DNA of 64,000 bases from Streptomyces cinerochromogenes (GCF_014648635.1 NZ_BMRM01000001.1:496001-560000); one strand, 5' to 3'; positions 27,055-36,373 are shown, numbered from the stretch's first letter. The notes: generated from the letters alone by a model not told the origin. A program made the numbers and translations.

Positions 27055-27732
27055 ATGCATTGTCATGAGCATGAACACCGCTGGTCGGGCTCACGCCGTC
27101 TGGCGCTCGTTCTCGGCACTCTCGTCGCGGTACTGGTCAGCCTGATCACCTGGGGCGGTACGGCGTCCGCCCACGGCTCGGTGATCGACCCGGCCTCGCG
27201 CAACTACGGCTGCTGGCAGCGCTGGGGCAGCGACTTCCAGAACCCGGCGATGGCGCAACAGGACCCCATGTGCTGGCAGGCGTGGCAGGCCAACCCCAAC
27301 GCCATGTGGAACTGGAACGGCCTCTACCGCAACGGTTCCGCTGGCAACTTCCAGGCCGTCATCCCCAACGGACAGCTGTGCAGCGGCGGCCAGACCGAGG
27401 GCGGACGCTACAACTCCCTCGACGCCGTCGGCCCCTGGAAGACCACGGACATCGGCGCCGACTTCACCGTCAAGCTGTACGACCAGGCCAGCCACGGCGC
27501 GGACTACTTCCTCGTCTACGTCACCCGGCAGGGCTTCGACCCCACCAAGCAGCCACTGACCTGGAACGACCTGCAACTGGTCGCCCGGACCGGCAAGTAC
27601 GCGCCCAGCCAGAACTACTCGATCCCCGTCAGCACCTCCGGCTACAGCGGCCGTCACGTCGTCTACACCATCTGGCAGGCCTCACACATGGACCAGACGT
27701 ACTTCCTGTGCAGTGACGTGAACTTCCGCTGA
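27055..27732 (+). CDS. Lytic polysaccharide monooxygenase, AA10 (probably cellulose-active)
   Basis: 225 aa from ATG 27055 behind AGGAAG; an in-frame ATG at 27022 lacks such a site. A signal peptide ends TASA, cut before His40, which becomes the N-terminal copper-brace histidine (HGSVIDPASR). The second copper ligand is His147 in YDQASHGADYF, and the axial Phe lies in the C-terminal SDVNFR. The protein is a single AA10 domain of about 186 residues with no binding module. Sequence features such as NYGCWQRWG and MCWQAWQANPN resemble the cellulose-active Streptomyces AA10 enzymes (CelS2/ScLPMO10B type) rather than the chitin-active CBP21 group. It cleaves crystalline polysaccharide oxidatively outside the cell, under probable CebR control. 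Confidence 0.9.
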   Translation: MHCHEHEHRWSGSRRLALVLGTLVAVLVSLITWGGTASAHGSVIDPASRNYGCWQRWGSDFQNPAMAQQDPMCWQAWQANPNAMWNWNGLYRNGSAGNFQAVIPNGQLCSGGQTEGGRYNSLDAVGPWKTTDIGADFTVKLYDQASHGADYFLVYVTRQGFDPTKQPLTWNDLQLVARTGKYAPSQNYSIPVSTSGYSGRHVVYTIWQASHMDQTYFLCSDVNFR

Positions 27733-27801
27733 TCCGCTCCCGCCGCCCACCCCGGCCCACCGGGCGCGGCCCGACACCACCGGGCCGCGCCCGCCTCCGA
27801 C

Positions 27802-27815
27802 TGGGAGCGCTCCCG
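27802..27815. promoter_or_regulatory. CebR-type operator upstream of CBM2/Cip1-like gene
   Basis: TGGGAGCGCTCCCG matches the CebR operator at 13 of 14 positions. It sits between the LPMO stop and the next start, 33 bases before the ATG at 27849, so the second gene has its own cello-oligosaccharide-responsive promoter. Confidence 0.8.
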
Positions 27816-27848
27816 GTACGGCCCGCCCCCTCCCCCTCAGGAGCGCAC

Positions 27849-29024
27849 ATGTCCCCCCTGCTCACCCTCTGCCCGCGCTGGACACGCGGACCCTGGGGCG
27901 CGCTCGCGGCCGCCCTCGCGCTGGCCGTGTCCCTCCTCGTCGCCGCCGGCGACGCCGGGGCCGCCGCCCCCGGCTGCCGCGTCGACCACACCGTCCACGA
28001 GTGGGCCGGCGGCTACACCGCCCAGATCCGCGTCACCAACCTCGGCGCCGCCCTGAACGGCTGGCGGCTGACCTGGACCTACGGCGGCGACCAGCACGTC
28101 ACCTCCGCCTGGAACGCCACCGTCACCCAGACCGGCCGCTCCGTGACCGCCGTCAGCACCGAGTGGAACGCCGTCCTGGCCGGCGGCGCCGGCACCGACT
28201 TCGGCCTGCAGGGCACCTGGCAGTCCGCCGACCCCGCGCCCACCGACTTCAGCCTCAACGGCGTGCCCTGCGCCGGCGACGGGACCGTACCGCCGACCAC
28301 ACCTCCCACCACTCCGGCTCCCACCCCCGCACCCGCCGGCTGCGGCGATGCCGTCCTCTGCACCGACTTCGAGGACCAGACCGGTCCCTCACCCTCCGGC
28401 GGCTGGCGGTTCACCGCGCCCGACTGCCAGGGCACGGGCACGGCCGCCGTCGACACGTCGGTCGCGCACAGCGGCACGAGGTCGCTGCGGGTGGACGGGC
28501 GGGCCGGCTACTGCAACCACGCCTTCGTCGCCGCCACCGCCGACCTGTCCTCGGTCGGCCCGGTGCTGTACGTCCGCATGTGGGTCCGGCACACCACTTC
28601 CCTCCCCTCCTCCCACGTCACCTTCGTGTCGATGCCGGACACCTCGCAGGGCGGCCGGGCGCTGCGGGTCGGCGGGCAGAACGGCGCCCTGCAGTGGAAC
28701 CGGGAGAGCGACGACGCCACCCTCCCCGCACAGAGCCCGGCCGGGGTGGCGCTGAGCAGGCCGCTCCCGACGGGGAGCTGGCAGTGCCTGCGGTTCGCGG
28801 TCGACACCTCCGCGCCCAAGCTGGACACCTGGCTCGGCGACGAGCAGGTGCCCGGACTGCACGCCGACGGGGTGCCGACGCAGGACGTCGACCAGCAGTG
28901 GCTCTCCCGGACCGTGCCGCCCCGGCCGACCGCGCTGCGGCTGGGCTGGGAGAGCTACGGCACCGGCGACGACACCCTGTGGTTCGACGACGTGGCCGCC
29001 GGCTCCGCGCCGATCGGCTGCTGA
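27849..29024 (+). CDS. Secreted CBM2 plus Cip1-like domain protein
   Basis: 391 aa behind AGGAG. Signal peptide (residues 1-38, ending AGAAA), then a family 2 cellulose-binding module (about 40-137): CRVDHTVHEWAGGYTAQIRVTN, LNGWRLTWTY, AWNATV, EWNAVL, FSLNGVPC, with the Cys pair at its ends. A Pro/Thr linker follows, then a C-terminal domain (about 160-391) starting VLCTDFEDQTG and containing DGRAGYCNHAFV and LRLGWESYGTGDDTLWFDDV. That domain resembles, from memory, the fungal cellulose-induced protein Cip1 and its Streptomyces homologues, a jelly-roll fold possibly related to polysaccharide lyases. It probably assists cellulose or glucuronoxylan breakdown together with the adjacent LPMO. Confidence 0.8.
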   Translation: MSPLLTLCPRWTRGPWGALAAALALAVSLLVAAGDAGAAAPGCRVDHTVHEWAGGYTAQIRVTNLGAALNGWRLTWTYGGDQHVTSAWNATVTQTGRSVTAVSTEWNAVLAGGAGTDFGLQGTWQSADPAPTDFSLNGVPCAGDGTVPPTTPPTTPAPTPAPAGCGDAVLCTDFEDQTGPSPSGGWRFTAPDCQGTGTAAVDTSVAHSGTRSLRVDGRAGYCNHAFVAATADLSSVGPVLYVRMWVRHTTSLPSSHVTFVSMPDTSQGGRALRVGGQNGALQWNRESDDATLPAQSPAGVALSRPLPTGSWQCLRFAVDTSAPKLDTWLGDEQVPGLHADGVPTQDVDQQWLSRTVPPRPTALRLGWESYGTGDDTLWFDDVAAGSAPIGC

Positions 29025-29032
29025 CCGGCCGC

Positions 29033-30439
29033 TCACGCGCCGGGCGGCGTCTCCTTGCGGCGGAGCACCACCAGCACCGCGCCGCCGATCACCACCAGGC
29101 CGATGGCCACGCCCGCGATCAGGGGGGTGATGGCGGAGCCGCCGGTCTCGGCCAGGTTGGTGTCGGGGACCGAGCTGCCGCCGACCGTGGCGGGGCTGGG
29201 CTCGTTGCGGAGCTGGGCCGTCTCCGTGGTGATCGTGCCCTGATTCCGGCAGTCCAGGACGCCGGTGAAGCGGTGGCTGAAGCCGTGCGGGCCGGTGATC
29301 GTGAAGTCGTAGGCCTGGTCCTCCTGGAGCGGCACGCTCACCGTGCGGGACGCACCCGCGGGGATCGTGTGCTCGGCACCCATCAGCCGGAAGGTGAACG
29401 GCTCGTCGCCCGTGTTGGCCGCGGTGATGTCCACGCCGCCCTTGGCGCAGTTCTTGCGGGCGGAGACCGCCGGTATGGCGCCGTCGGCGGCCCAGCCGGC
29501 CGTCGCGGTCGCGGAGACCGTGGACTCGCTGGAGCCGGCCAGGATCTGGGTCTGGCTACGGCTCTCGGAGGCGAAGGCCCGGCCCACCGGGACGGTGGTC
29601 GACGCCTGCACGGTCAACTGGGCCGTACCGTCCGCGGCGTCCTCTGGGACGTCGAAGTACAGCCGGCTGCCATCCTTCGCCGAGGTGATCACCTTGCCGG
29701 TCCTGTCGATGATCCGCACCCCGTCGGCGGCCGCGTCCGCCGGCGGGCTCACGGTGACCGCGTCCGCGTTGGTGTGCACGGTCACCGGTCCGAGCAGGTC
29801 GCCCGGCCGGCCGGAGACGGCGGGCGGGTCCAGGGTGAGCGAGGCCTGCGGTTCGGCGACGCCCCGGGCGCTCTTCTCCAGGTAGTCGGCGAGCTTCTCG
29901 GCCTGCGGGTCCACGGCGTCGACCTTCGCGCGGTCGGAGTAGCGCCAGATGGCCACCTGGGTGCCGGCCGCCGCGTCCTGCTCGGTCAGCCCGCTCGTGC
30001 CCGCCCGCCGGGCGAGTGCGGCGAGGTCGTTGACCTGGGGGTAGGAGTTCTGCAGGATCCAGCGGATCCGGCCCGCGTCCTTGTTCGTGCCCAGCGAGGT
30101 GCCGCTCCAGGGCGTCTCCTGGTACCTGGCGTCCCGCTGGGTGGGGTTGTGCAGGTCGACGCAGTACGTCTGCAGGGTGCCGCCGCCGTCCACGGACATC
30201 TCGAACAGGCCCGCGGACACCCGCTGGTCGCCGCCGTCCTCGTGGATCACGGCCTCGCCGTAGGTCTTCAGGCCGTTGATCGTGGCCGTGGCCCCGCCCT
30301 GCGTCTGGGGTCTGTCCTCCGCCAGGGCCGTACCGGCGCCGGAGAGCACGCCGGCGGCCACGAGGCCGGACACCGTGGCGGCGGTGGCCAGGCGGGCCGG
30401 TCCGGTGGACCGGCGGAACCCAGAGAGCGCAGCAAGCAC
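29033..30439 (-). CDS. Thioester-domain (TQXA) cell-wall-anchored surface protein
   Basis: 468 aa from GTG 30439 behind AGGGGAA. Signal peptide to about residue 40 (ending TALA). A TQXA/thioester domain follows, with Cys93 in TYCVD and Gln161 in [10 protein letters not shown] as the pair expected to form an internal Cys-Gln thioester, the reactive bond used by Gram-positive adhesins. Beta-rich, Ig-like domains fill the middle, then a C-terminal LAETG sorting motif at 429-433, a hydrophobic helix and a RRKE tail: a sortase E type signal. The protein would be covalently attached to peptidoglycan with the reactive domain outward. No sortase gene is in the window. It is convergent with the cellulose-binding gene, 8 bases away. 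Confidence 0.88.
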   Translation of the reverse strand: MLAALSGFRRSTGPARLATAATVSGLVAAGVLSGAGTALAEDRPQTQGGATATINGLKTYGEAVIHEDGGDQRVSAGLFEMSVDGGGTLQTYCVDLHNPTQRDARYQETPWSGTSLGTNKDAGRIRWILQNSYPQVNDLAALARRAGTSGLTEQDAAAGTQVAIWRYSDRAKVDAVDPQAEKLADYLEKSARGVAEPQASLTLDPPAVSGRPGDLLGPVTVHTNADAVTVSPPADAAADGVRIIDRTGKVITSAKDGSRLYFDVPEDAADGTAQLTVQASTTVPVGRAFASESRSQTQILAGSSESTVSATATAGWAADGAIPAVSARKNCAKGGVDITAANTGDEPFTFRLMGAEHTIPAGASRTVSVPLQEDQAYDFTITGPHGFSHRFTGVLDCRNQGTITTETAQLRNEPSPATVGGSSVPDTNLAETGGSAITPLIAGVAIGLVVIGGAVLVVLRRKETPPGA

Positions 30440-30719
30440 AGAATTCCCCTTCGAGCAGGACCCGTTGGACGTGGGGGACGGTCCCACCAGCAGAATCAGC
30501 AGCCCCTAGGGGCACGCCCGGCATCCTATGGATCAGCCGGAGCCTCACCCGCCGGTCGGATCATCCGATGGCCGATCCGATCCGCAATCGTTATCGCCAC
30601 GGCCCTCCTTGAGCTGGCCATATCGACAAATCAACCGGTTCGTACGGCGTGTTCGCACAGAGGGCTCCGCCACAGCGGCAGCGGCCCTGAAGGCGGCGGC
30701 GCGCGGAGCTGACCTGATG

Positions 30720-31199
30720 TCACGTCACAGCGACTACGGCTTCCGCCTGTTGCCGCACGTCGGCGTCCTGCGGGTCGGCCGGTCGCGGTGTCTCCCAGGC
30801 CGGCTCGGGCCGGGCCGCCGTCACCGGTGGCGCCTCGGGCTTGACGGCGCACTGGAAGATCGCCGTGCCGCGCGACAGGTCATGGCCGATCGCCACGGCG
30901 TCGATGTCGGCGGAGGCCCACTGCTGCTGCCCCTCCCGCACCTCCGTGCGCACCTTCAACCGGCCCTGCACCACGAGCGGCTGGCCCACCTCCACGCACG
31001 CGGCCACGTTGGTCGCGAGCTGCCGGTTCGCCCACACGGTGAAGAAGTTGGTGTGCCCGTCCGTCCACGTACCGCGCTCCCGGTCCCAGTAGCGCGCGGT
31101 CACCGCCAGCCGGAACCGGGCCGACGGCCCCGCCGCCACCTCGCGGTACACCGGCTGGGTCGCCACGTTGCCCACCACACAGACGATGGTCTCGTTCAT
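30720..31199 (-). CDS. ssbB: Single-stranded DNA-binding protein, SsbB paralogue
   Basis: 159 aa; ATG 31199 with GAGCGAGG upstream. OB-fold SSB pattern: MNETIVCVVGNVATQPVYRE, FRLAVTARYWDRERG, FFTVWANRQLATN, VEVGQPLVVQGRLKVRTEV and ADIDAVAIGHDL. The C-terminal tail is short and lacks the acidic DDDIPF-type tip of replicative SsbA, ending instead in AEAVVAVT. This matches Streptomyces SsbB, which is reported to act in chromosome segregation during sporulation. It lies downstream of two large GTPase genes on the same strand, with a 406-base gap. Confidence 0.9.
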   Translation of the reverse strand: MNETIVCVVGNVATQPVYREVAAGPSARFRLAVTARYWDRERGTWTDGHTNFFTVWANRQLATNVAACVEVGQPLVVQGRLKVRTEVREGQQQWASADIDAVAIGHDLSRGTAIFQCAVKPEAPPVTAARPEPAWETPRPADPQDADVRQQAEAVVAVT

Positions 31200-31605
31200 G
31201 TCCTCGCTCCCCTCCCCCGCCCGCCCTTCCGGCCGGGCGGCACGCGTACGGGCCCGTCCCGTACGGCTGCTGCGTCTGCCGTGCGGCGCGCACGACCTGC
31301 CGTACGCGCCGCACCTGCCCGCGACCGCCCGCACCGCCCGCCGTCCTTCCGGCCGGACCCGCCGTGCGATCGCCGTGGCCCCAGACTGCCTCCGTCGGGC
31401 CGAGCCCGCTGAGCGCTGTGGACGGCCCCCCGCCTGTGGAAAACTCCGCCACCCGTTCGGGTGAGTCCGCGTCCCCACGCCCCTCACCCACCCACCCCGC
31501 ACACCCCCTCAGCCCACACCGGCCCCGCCCTGCACACCCCCTCAGCCCGCACCGGCGCCGCCCCGCACATCCCCTCAGCCCGCACCGGCGCCGCCCCGCA
31601 ACCCC
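31200..31605. other. Intergenic region with tandem copies of the GTPase gene end
   Basis: No gene is seen. The half nearer ssbB holds its promoter and the GAGCGAGG site. The half nearer the GTPase gene consists of about three copies of a 31-33 base unit, from about 31500. The unit is related to the last codons and stop of the GTPase gene, so each copy carries its own TGA. Confidence 0.6.
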
Positions 31606-31632
31606 TCAACCCACGGCGGCCCCGCTCCGCAC
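31500..31632 (-). repeat. 31-33-bp tandem repeat spanning a stop codon
   Basis: Read on + the unit is about CACACCCCCTCAGCCCGCAC followed by CGGCGCCGCCCCG. Two copies (about 31532-31597) are almost identical, one (from about 31500) is close, and a fourth, diverged copy (31598-31632) contains the real end of the GTPase gene. Read on the - strand, every unit gives a short Gly/Ala/Arg peptide followed by TGA. Confidence 0.7.
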
Positions 31633-34278
31633 GACCCGGCCGTACTGTTCCCGCACCTCCCGGTACCGCAGCAGTTCCGACGCCACCGGATCGAGCACCC
31701 GGGCCCGGCCGCAGCTCGCCGCCGCCTCCCGCAGGCGCCGTTCCGCCTCCTGGCCGTAGCGCCGTGCGGGGCCCCGTGCCGCCATCCGGCAGGCCCACTC
31801 CACCAGCGGCCCGCCGATGATCCCGCACACCATCAACAGCACCGGGACCCCCAGGTTGGGTGCCACCAACCCGGCGATCTGCCCCGCCAGCCACGCCCCG
31901 CCCGCGACCTGCAACAGGGTCATCGCCGCCTGGACCAGCACGGCCACCGGCCACCAGCCCGGCCGCGGCGGGCGGCCCGTCGGCAGCCCGCTCCGCGCCG
32001 CCAGCTCGTCCAGCGCCTCGGACAGCCCCTGGGAACCGCGTACGGCGGCCTCGCGCACTGCCTGCGCCCAGGGCACCGGCAGCCCGGCCGAGGCCCGGTC
32101 GGACACCGTACGGACCGCCTGTTCGACACGCTGGCGGGCCGTGGCCTCCTCGTCGGTCTGGTTGCGCACCTGGTGGCGGCCCGTCGTGGAGTCGCCCCGA
32201 CCCTGGTACCAGCGCCACAGGCGCAGCCAGGGCGTGCCGCAGGCCCGGTTGGCGTTGCGCAGCCAGGCGCGTTCGGCGGCCTCGCCCGCCGCGGTGGCAC
32301 CCACCGCGTCCGCGAGGCGCGCGGCGAACTCCTCGCGCGCCTCCTCGCTGAGGCCGATCCGCCGCCCGGTGGCGTAGACGGGCCGCAGCTCGGCCGCGGC
32401 GGCGTCCACGTCGGCCGACACGCGCCGGGCCGCCGCGCCGCGCTCCGCCACGAACTGGCCGAGCGCCTCACGCAGATCGCCGACCCCCTCGCCGGTGAGC
32501 GCGGACAGGGCGAGCACGGTGGCGCCCGGTTCGCCGTACTCACCGAGCGCGATGCCGTCCTCGTCCAGCAGCCGCCGCAGGTCGTCCAGGACCTGGTGGG
32601 CGGCGTCCCCGGGGAGCCGGTCCACCTGGTTGAGGACGACGAACATGACCTCCGCGTGGCCGGCCATCGGCCGCAGATAGCGCTCGTGCAGGACCGCGTC
32701 GGCGTACTTCTCCGGGTCGACCACCCAGATCACGGCGTCGACCAGCTTCAGGATCCGGTCGACCTGCTCGCGGTGCTGTACGGCGGCGGAGTCGTGGTCG
32801 GGCAGGTCGACCAGGACCAGCCCGCGCAACTGCCCCTCGGCGTCCGGGCCGTGCAGCGGGCGGCGGCGCAGCCGGCCCGGGATGCCCAGCCGGTCGATGA
32901 GGCCGGCGGCGCCGTCGCTCCAGCTGCACGCGATGGGCGCGGCCGTGGTCGGCCGTCGTACGCCGGTCTCCGAGATGGGGACGCCCGCGAGGGCGTTGAA
33001 CAGCTGGGACTTCCCGCTGCCGGTGGCGCCGGCGAGGGCGACGACGGTGTGCCGGCCGGAGAGCTTGCGGCGCGCGGCGGCCTCGTCCAGGACACGGCCG
33101 GCCTCGGCGAGGGTACGGCTGTCCAGGCGGGTGCGGGAGAGCCCCACGAGTTCGCGCAGGGCGTCCAGGCGGGAGCGCAGCGGGCCGTCGTACGCCAGCG
33201 GGGCCGGTGCGTGGCTGCCGGGCCCGCGGTGCGCCGGCTCTGCGGCGGAGGCGCGCTCGGCGGCGAGAGCGGCGGCGTTGGCCTCGGTGACACGGCGCGC
33301 GATGAGACCGTCGTCCCAGGCCTCCGCGGAGGCGTCCGAGTCGGGGTCCGTGCCGGACTTGGGAGGCGTGGCGTCGGTGCCGGGTCTGCCAGGCGCGGCG
33401 TCGGAGCCGGCGGGGGGCTTGGGGGGCGCGGCGTCGGCTCGGGTGGCGGGCTGGGGAGGCGCGGCATGGGCTCCGGCGACGGGCTTGAGAGGCGCGGCGT
33501 CGGGGCCGGAGCGGTGGCCGGTCGTCAGGGGTGTGGCGTCGGAGCCGGTGGCGTGACCGGTCTGCGAGGGAGCTGCGTCCGAACCGATGGAGTGGCCGGT
33601 CCTGGAAGGAGCTGTGTCCGAGTCGAGGGTGCGGCTGGTCCGGGAAGGAGCTGCGTCCGAACCGATGGCGTGACCGGTCCGGGAAGGTGTGTCGTCGGCC
33701 GCGGGGCGGGGTTTCTGCGGTGAGTAGGTGTGCGGCCGGGGGACGGAGACACCACCGCTCTCCTCGGCGCTGTACCCGCGCGCAGGGTGCTCGCGTTCGG
33801 CGCCGGGACCGGCCTTCTCGTCCCTCAGATCCTTCAGGCCCCTCTGATCCCCCTGGTCCCCCTGGTCCCCCTGGTATCTCTGGTATCCCTGGTCCGTCAG
33901 GTCGCTGTGCTCTCTCTCGCCCCTCTGGTTGCTGCCGTTCCTCATGTGCGTGGGACGCCCGTCGGCGGCGTCCGCCCCCGCGCCTTCGCGCGTGCTGCCA
34001 CCCGCGTCCCCGCCCCCGACGCCCTCCTCCCCCTCGTCCCTCTTCTCCCCGTTGTCCTTCTTGCCGGCGTCCTGGGAGAAGGCGGTGGAACGGCCTGCCT
34101 CGTCCTCGCCGCGCTCCCCTTTCAGGAGGCTCGACCGCGCTTGCTCGAGGCCCCTGCTGTCACGGCGCTCGCCCCGGTCACCGGTGTTGCTGCCGTGGTC
34201 GCTGCTGTGCGCGCTGCCGTGGTCGCGCCTCATGTGCTCGGTGTGATCCGTGTGGTCCTGGTCAGTGACGGCGGTCAC
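31606..34278 (-). CDS. Large GTPase with low-complexity N-terminus and C-terminal membrane helices
   Basis: 890 aa. The first 330 residues are low-complexity: Asp/Gly/Gln runs (GDQGDQGDQ near 140) and about five copies of a 13-residue unit resembling TGHAIGSDAAPSR (about 200-270). The GTPase domain begins at about 340: P-loop GATGSGKS (about 413), DLPDHDS as G3, and NQVD as G4, the pattern of dynamin-like or YfjP-type GTPases. A C-terminal hydrophobic pair (WWPVAVLVQAAMTLLQVAGGAWLAG and VLLMVCGIIGG, about 755-820) would insert in the membrane. It starts 3 bases after the second GTPase gene, so the two are co-transcribed and may form a hetero-oligomer. A role in sporulation septation or nucleoid segregation is suggested by nearby ssbB (inference). 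Confidence 0.8.
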   Translation of the reverse strand: MTAVTDQDHTDHTEHMRRDHGSAHSSDHGSNTGDRGERRDSRGLEQARSSLLKGERGEDEAGRSTAFSQDAGKKDNGEKRDEGEEGVGGGDAGGSTREGAGADAADGRPTHMRNGSNQRGEREHSDLTDQGYQRYQGDQGDQGDQRGLKDLRDEKAGPGAEREHPARGYSAEESGGVSVPRPHTYSPQKPRPAADDTPSRTGHAIGSDAAPSRTSRTLDSDTAPSRTGHSIGSDAAPSQTGHATGSDATPLTTGHRSGPDAAPLKPVAGAHAAPPQPATRADAAPPKPPAGSDAAPGRPGTDATPPKSGTDPDSDASAEAWDDGLIARRVTEANAAALAAERASAAEPAHRGPGSHAPAPLAYDGPLRSRLDALRELVGLSRTRLDSRTLAEAGRVLDEAAARRKLSGRHTVVALAGATGSGKSQLFNALAGVPISETGVRRPTTAAPIACSWSDGAAGLIDRLGIPGRLRRRPLHGPDAEGQLRGLVLVDLPDHDSAAVQHREQVDRILKLVDAVIWVVDPEKYADAVLHERYLRPMAGHAEVMFVVLNQVDRLPGDAAHQVLDDLRRLLDEDGIALGEYGEPGATVLALSALTGEGVGDLREALGQFVAERGAAARRVSADVDAAAAELRPVYATGRRIGLSEEAREEFAARLADAVGATAAGEAAERAWLRNANRACGTPWLRLWRWYQGRGDSTTGRHQVRNQTDEEATARQRVEQAVRTVSDRASAGLPVPWAQAVREAAVRGSQGLSEALDELAARSGLPTGRPPRPGWWPVAVLVQAAMTLLQVAGGAWLAGQIAGLVAPNLGVPVLLMVCGIIGGPLVEWACRMAARGPARRYGQEAERRLREAAASCGRARVLDPVASELLRYREVREQYGRVVRSGAAVG

Positions 34279-34281
34279 CGG

Positions 34282-35889
34282 TCACCTCTCCTTCTGCAGT
34301 ACCGACAGCGCGGCGATGAGTTCGGCCTGGGGCTCGGGATGGACGTCCAGGGCGTCGAGGGGAGCGAGGCGACGCTCGCGTTCGGCCTGCATGACCCGGT
34401 CCACGTGCTCGCTGAGCAGCCGTCCGGCCCGGTCGCGCAGCCGCAGCACGCCGTGGGCGCCGAGCCGCTCGGCGAGCCCCTCGCCCGCGGTACGGGCCCG
34501 GCGCCCGCCCAGTACGGCCGTGGCGACCAGGGCGGCGACGACCTCGGGGTCGGGCGCGCCGGTGCGTTCCAGGACCCGTACCTCGTCCTCGGCGTACTCC
34601 TCCAGCTCGCGCCGCCAGCGCCGGGCCGCGAGCCCGATGCGGTGCTCGGCGCTCTCCAGGGAGATCTCGCGGGCGGCGAGTTCCGGGGCGTCGGCGGCGG
34701 GCTCGCGCCGCCAGGCGTCGTCGACACGCTCGTCCGCGGCGGTGACGGCGCACAGCAGGAGGGCGGCCAGGCTCTCCACGAGGGCGTCGAGGAGTTCCCC
34801 GGCGGTGCAGTCCAGCGGGAAGGCGCGCCAGCGCTTGAGGGCGTCCCCGGCGAGGACGGCGCCGGCCTGGAGGCGGGCCCGCACGCGCGCGTGCTCCTTG
34901 TCGTAGGCGGCCTCCACGGCGGAGGTGAGCCGGAGGGCCGCCGCGTACTGGGCGGCCGCGGCGCCGGCCAGCTCGGGCATGCGGGATCTGAGCGAGTCGA
35001 GGAGGCCGTGGGCGGTGCGGGCCATGACCTGCTGCCGGGCGGCGGGGTCCTGGGCGTGGTGGACGAGCCAGCTCTTCAGGGGTGCGACGGCGGTGGCGGG
35101 CAGCAGGCCGGCGCCCCAGGCGGACTCGGGCAGCTCGGGCACGGTGAAGCGGGGTACGTCGCCGAGCCCGGCCTTGGTGAGCAGGGCGCCGTACTGCCGG
35201 GAGACCTCGGAGACGACCTGGTGGGGTACCCGGTCCAGGACGGTGACGAGGGTCGCGTTGTACTCCTTGGCGGTGCGCAGCAGGTGCCAGGGGACGGCGT
35301 CGGCGTAACGGGCGGCCGTGGTGACCATGATCCAGATGTCGGCGGCGCAGATCAGTTCCGCGGCGAGGACGCGGTTGTCGGCGAGCAGGGAGTCGACGTC
35401 GGGGGCGTCGAGGAGGGCGAGCCCGCGCGGGAGACTGTCGGCGGTCTCGACGCGCAGCACGCGCGCGGGGTCCTCCTCGGTGAGCAGGAACTCGTCGGCG
35501 GGGTCCTGGTGGGGCACCCACACGCGGGTGAGCTGGGGGAGCACGCGCATGCCGCTGAACCAGTGATGGTCCTCCGGATGGCAGACCAGGACCGGTGTCC
35601 GGGTGGTCGGCCGTAGCACGCCGGCCTCGCTCACCCGCCGACCGACGAGGGAGTTCACGAGCGTCGACTTGCCCGCGCCGGTGGAGCCGCCGACGACGGC
35701 CAGCAGCGGCGCCTCGGGCTCCCGTAGGCGGGGTACGAGATAGTCGTCGAGCTGCGCGAGGAGTTCGTCGCGGTTGGCACGCGCGCGTGGCGCCCCCGCG
35801 AGGGGCAGCGGAAAGCGTGCGGCGGCGACACGGTCGCGCAGAGCGGAAAGTGTGTCGAGCAGCTGAGGCCGTACGTCCAAGGTCACCAC
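34282..35889 (-). CDS. Dynamin-family GTPase, partner of the 890-aa GTPase
   Basis: About 535 aa if the GTG at 35889 is used ([20 protein letters not shown]). The frame is open to 36048 with an ATG at 35928, but no start has a good ribosome site, and TAAAAT lies about 16 bases before the GTG, as for a short-leader transcript. GTPase motifs: P-loop [12 protein letters not shown] (about 65-76), [11 protein letters not shown] as G3, and TVLDRVP in the G4 position. The remainder is helical, with a hydrophobic stretch [16 protein letters not shown] near 410. The fold is that of a dynamin/EngA-like membrane GTPase. It is the first gene of the GTPase pair. Confidence 0.78.
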   Translation of the reverse strand: MVTLDVRPQLLDTLSALRDRVAAARFPLPLAGAPRARANRDELLAQLDDYLVPRLREPEAPLLAVVGGSTGAGKSTLVNSLVGRRVSEAGVLRPTTRTPVLVCHPEDHHWFSGMRVLPQLTRVWVPHQDPADEFLLTEEDPARVLRVETADSLPRGLALLDAPDVDSLLADNRVLAAELICAADIWIMVTTAARYADAVPWHLLRTAKEYNATLVTVLDRVPHQVVSEVSRQYGALLTKAGLGDVPRFTVPELPESAWGAGLLPATAVAPLKSWLVHHAQDPAARQQVMARTAHGLLDSLRSRMPELAGAAAAQYAAALRLTSAVEAAYDKEHARVRARLQAGAVLAGDALKRWRAFPLDCTAGELLDALVESLAALLLCAVTAADERVDDAWRREPAADAPELAAREISLESAEHRIGLAARRWRRELEEYAEDEVRVLERTGAPDPEVVAALVATAVLGGRRARTAGEGLAERLGAHGVLRLRDRAGRLLSEHVDRVMQAERERRLAPLDALDVHPEPQAELIAALSVLQKER

Positions 35890-36210
35890 ATGCGAAGAAT
35901 GCCCAATTTTAGGGGAATTCTGAAGCATATAGACATGTCTGCGCGCCGACAGGACAGAACGGATGGAAGGGACGACCGGGACAAGGGCACAGGCCAGGCA
36001 TAACGAGTGCACAACACCCGGGGGCGTCGGACGCCAAAAGCGGTGCACGATTCGTACCCGCCTGCGATTATCAGGACCGCTTCACCGAACCTCCACATCG
36101 AGCCACGGAGGGGAAGCGACAGGGTCAAGGAACCGGGAGCCCTATCCTTGTCCCCGGCAACGTCACGGGTCAGCCCACACCAGGGCCCCGAACACGAGGC
36201 CACCCCACCG
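35890..36210. other. Intergenic region between GTPase operon and tRNA-Arg
   Basis: 321 bases of lower than average G+C content (AATTTTAGGGGAATTC near 35905). It contains the likely promoter of the GTPase operon on the - strand (TAAAAT) and must hold the tRNA promoter on the + strand. No protein gene is supported. Confidence 0.5.
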
Positions 36211-36286
36211 GCCCCCGTAGCTCAGTGGATAGAGCAGGCGCCTTCTAAGCGCTTGGCCGCAGGTTCGAGTCCTGCCGGGGGCGCCA
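36211..36286 (+). tRNA. tRNA-Arg (anticodon TCT), CCA encoded
   Basis: The acceptor stem GCCCCCG (36211-36217) pairs with CGGGGGC (36276-36282), followed by discriminator G and encoded CCA. The D arm is GCTC-AGTGGATA-GAGC. The anticodon stem GGCGC/GCGCT encloses loop CTTCTAA, giving anticodon TCT. The T arm is GCAGG-TTCGAGT-CCTGC. All arms close, so it is functional. Its 3' end is the usual type of attachment site for actinomycete integrative elements, and integrase remnants lie just downstream. Confidence 0.97.
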
Positions 36287-36301
36287 CCTCCTGCCAGCAA
36301 G

Positions 36302-36335
36302 AACGCCCCGGAGGGGATCTTCCCTCCAGGGCGTT
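36302..36335 (+). terminator. Terminator after tRNA-Arg
   Basis: AACGCCC (36302-36308) pairs with GGGCGTT (36329-36335), and the inner GGAGGG pairs with CCCTCC, with one internal mismatch and a 6-base loop; TTT follows. It lies 16 bases after the tRNA CCA. Confidence 0.75.
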
Positions 36336-36373
36336 TCACGTCTCTGACGGCAGCGCTGACGGCAACGAGCCCG

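Noticed and set aside
31500..31632. Possible CRISPR or attachment-site repeats
   Set aside because: No spacers; the units are tandem copies of a gene end.
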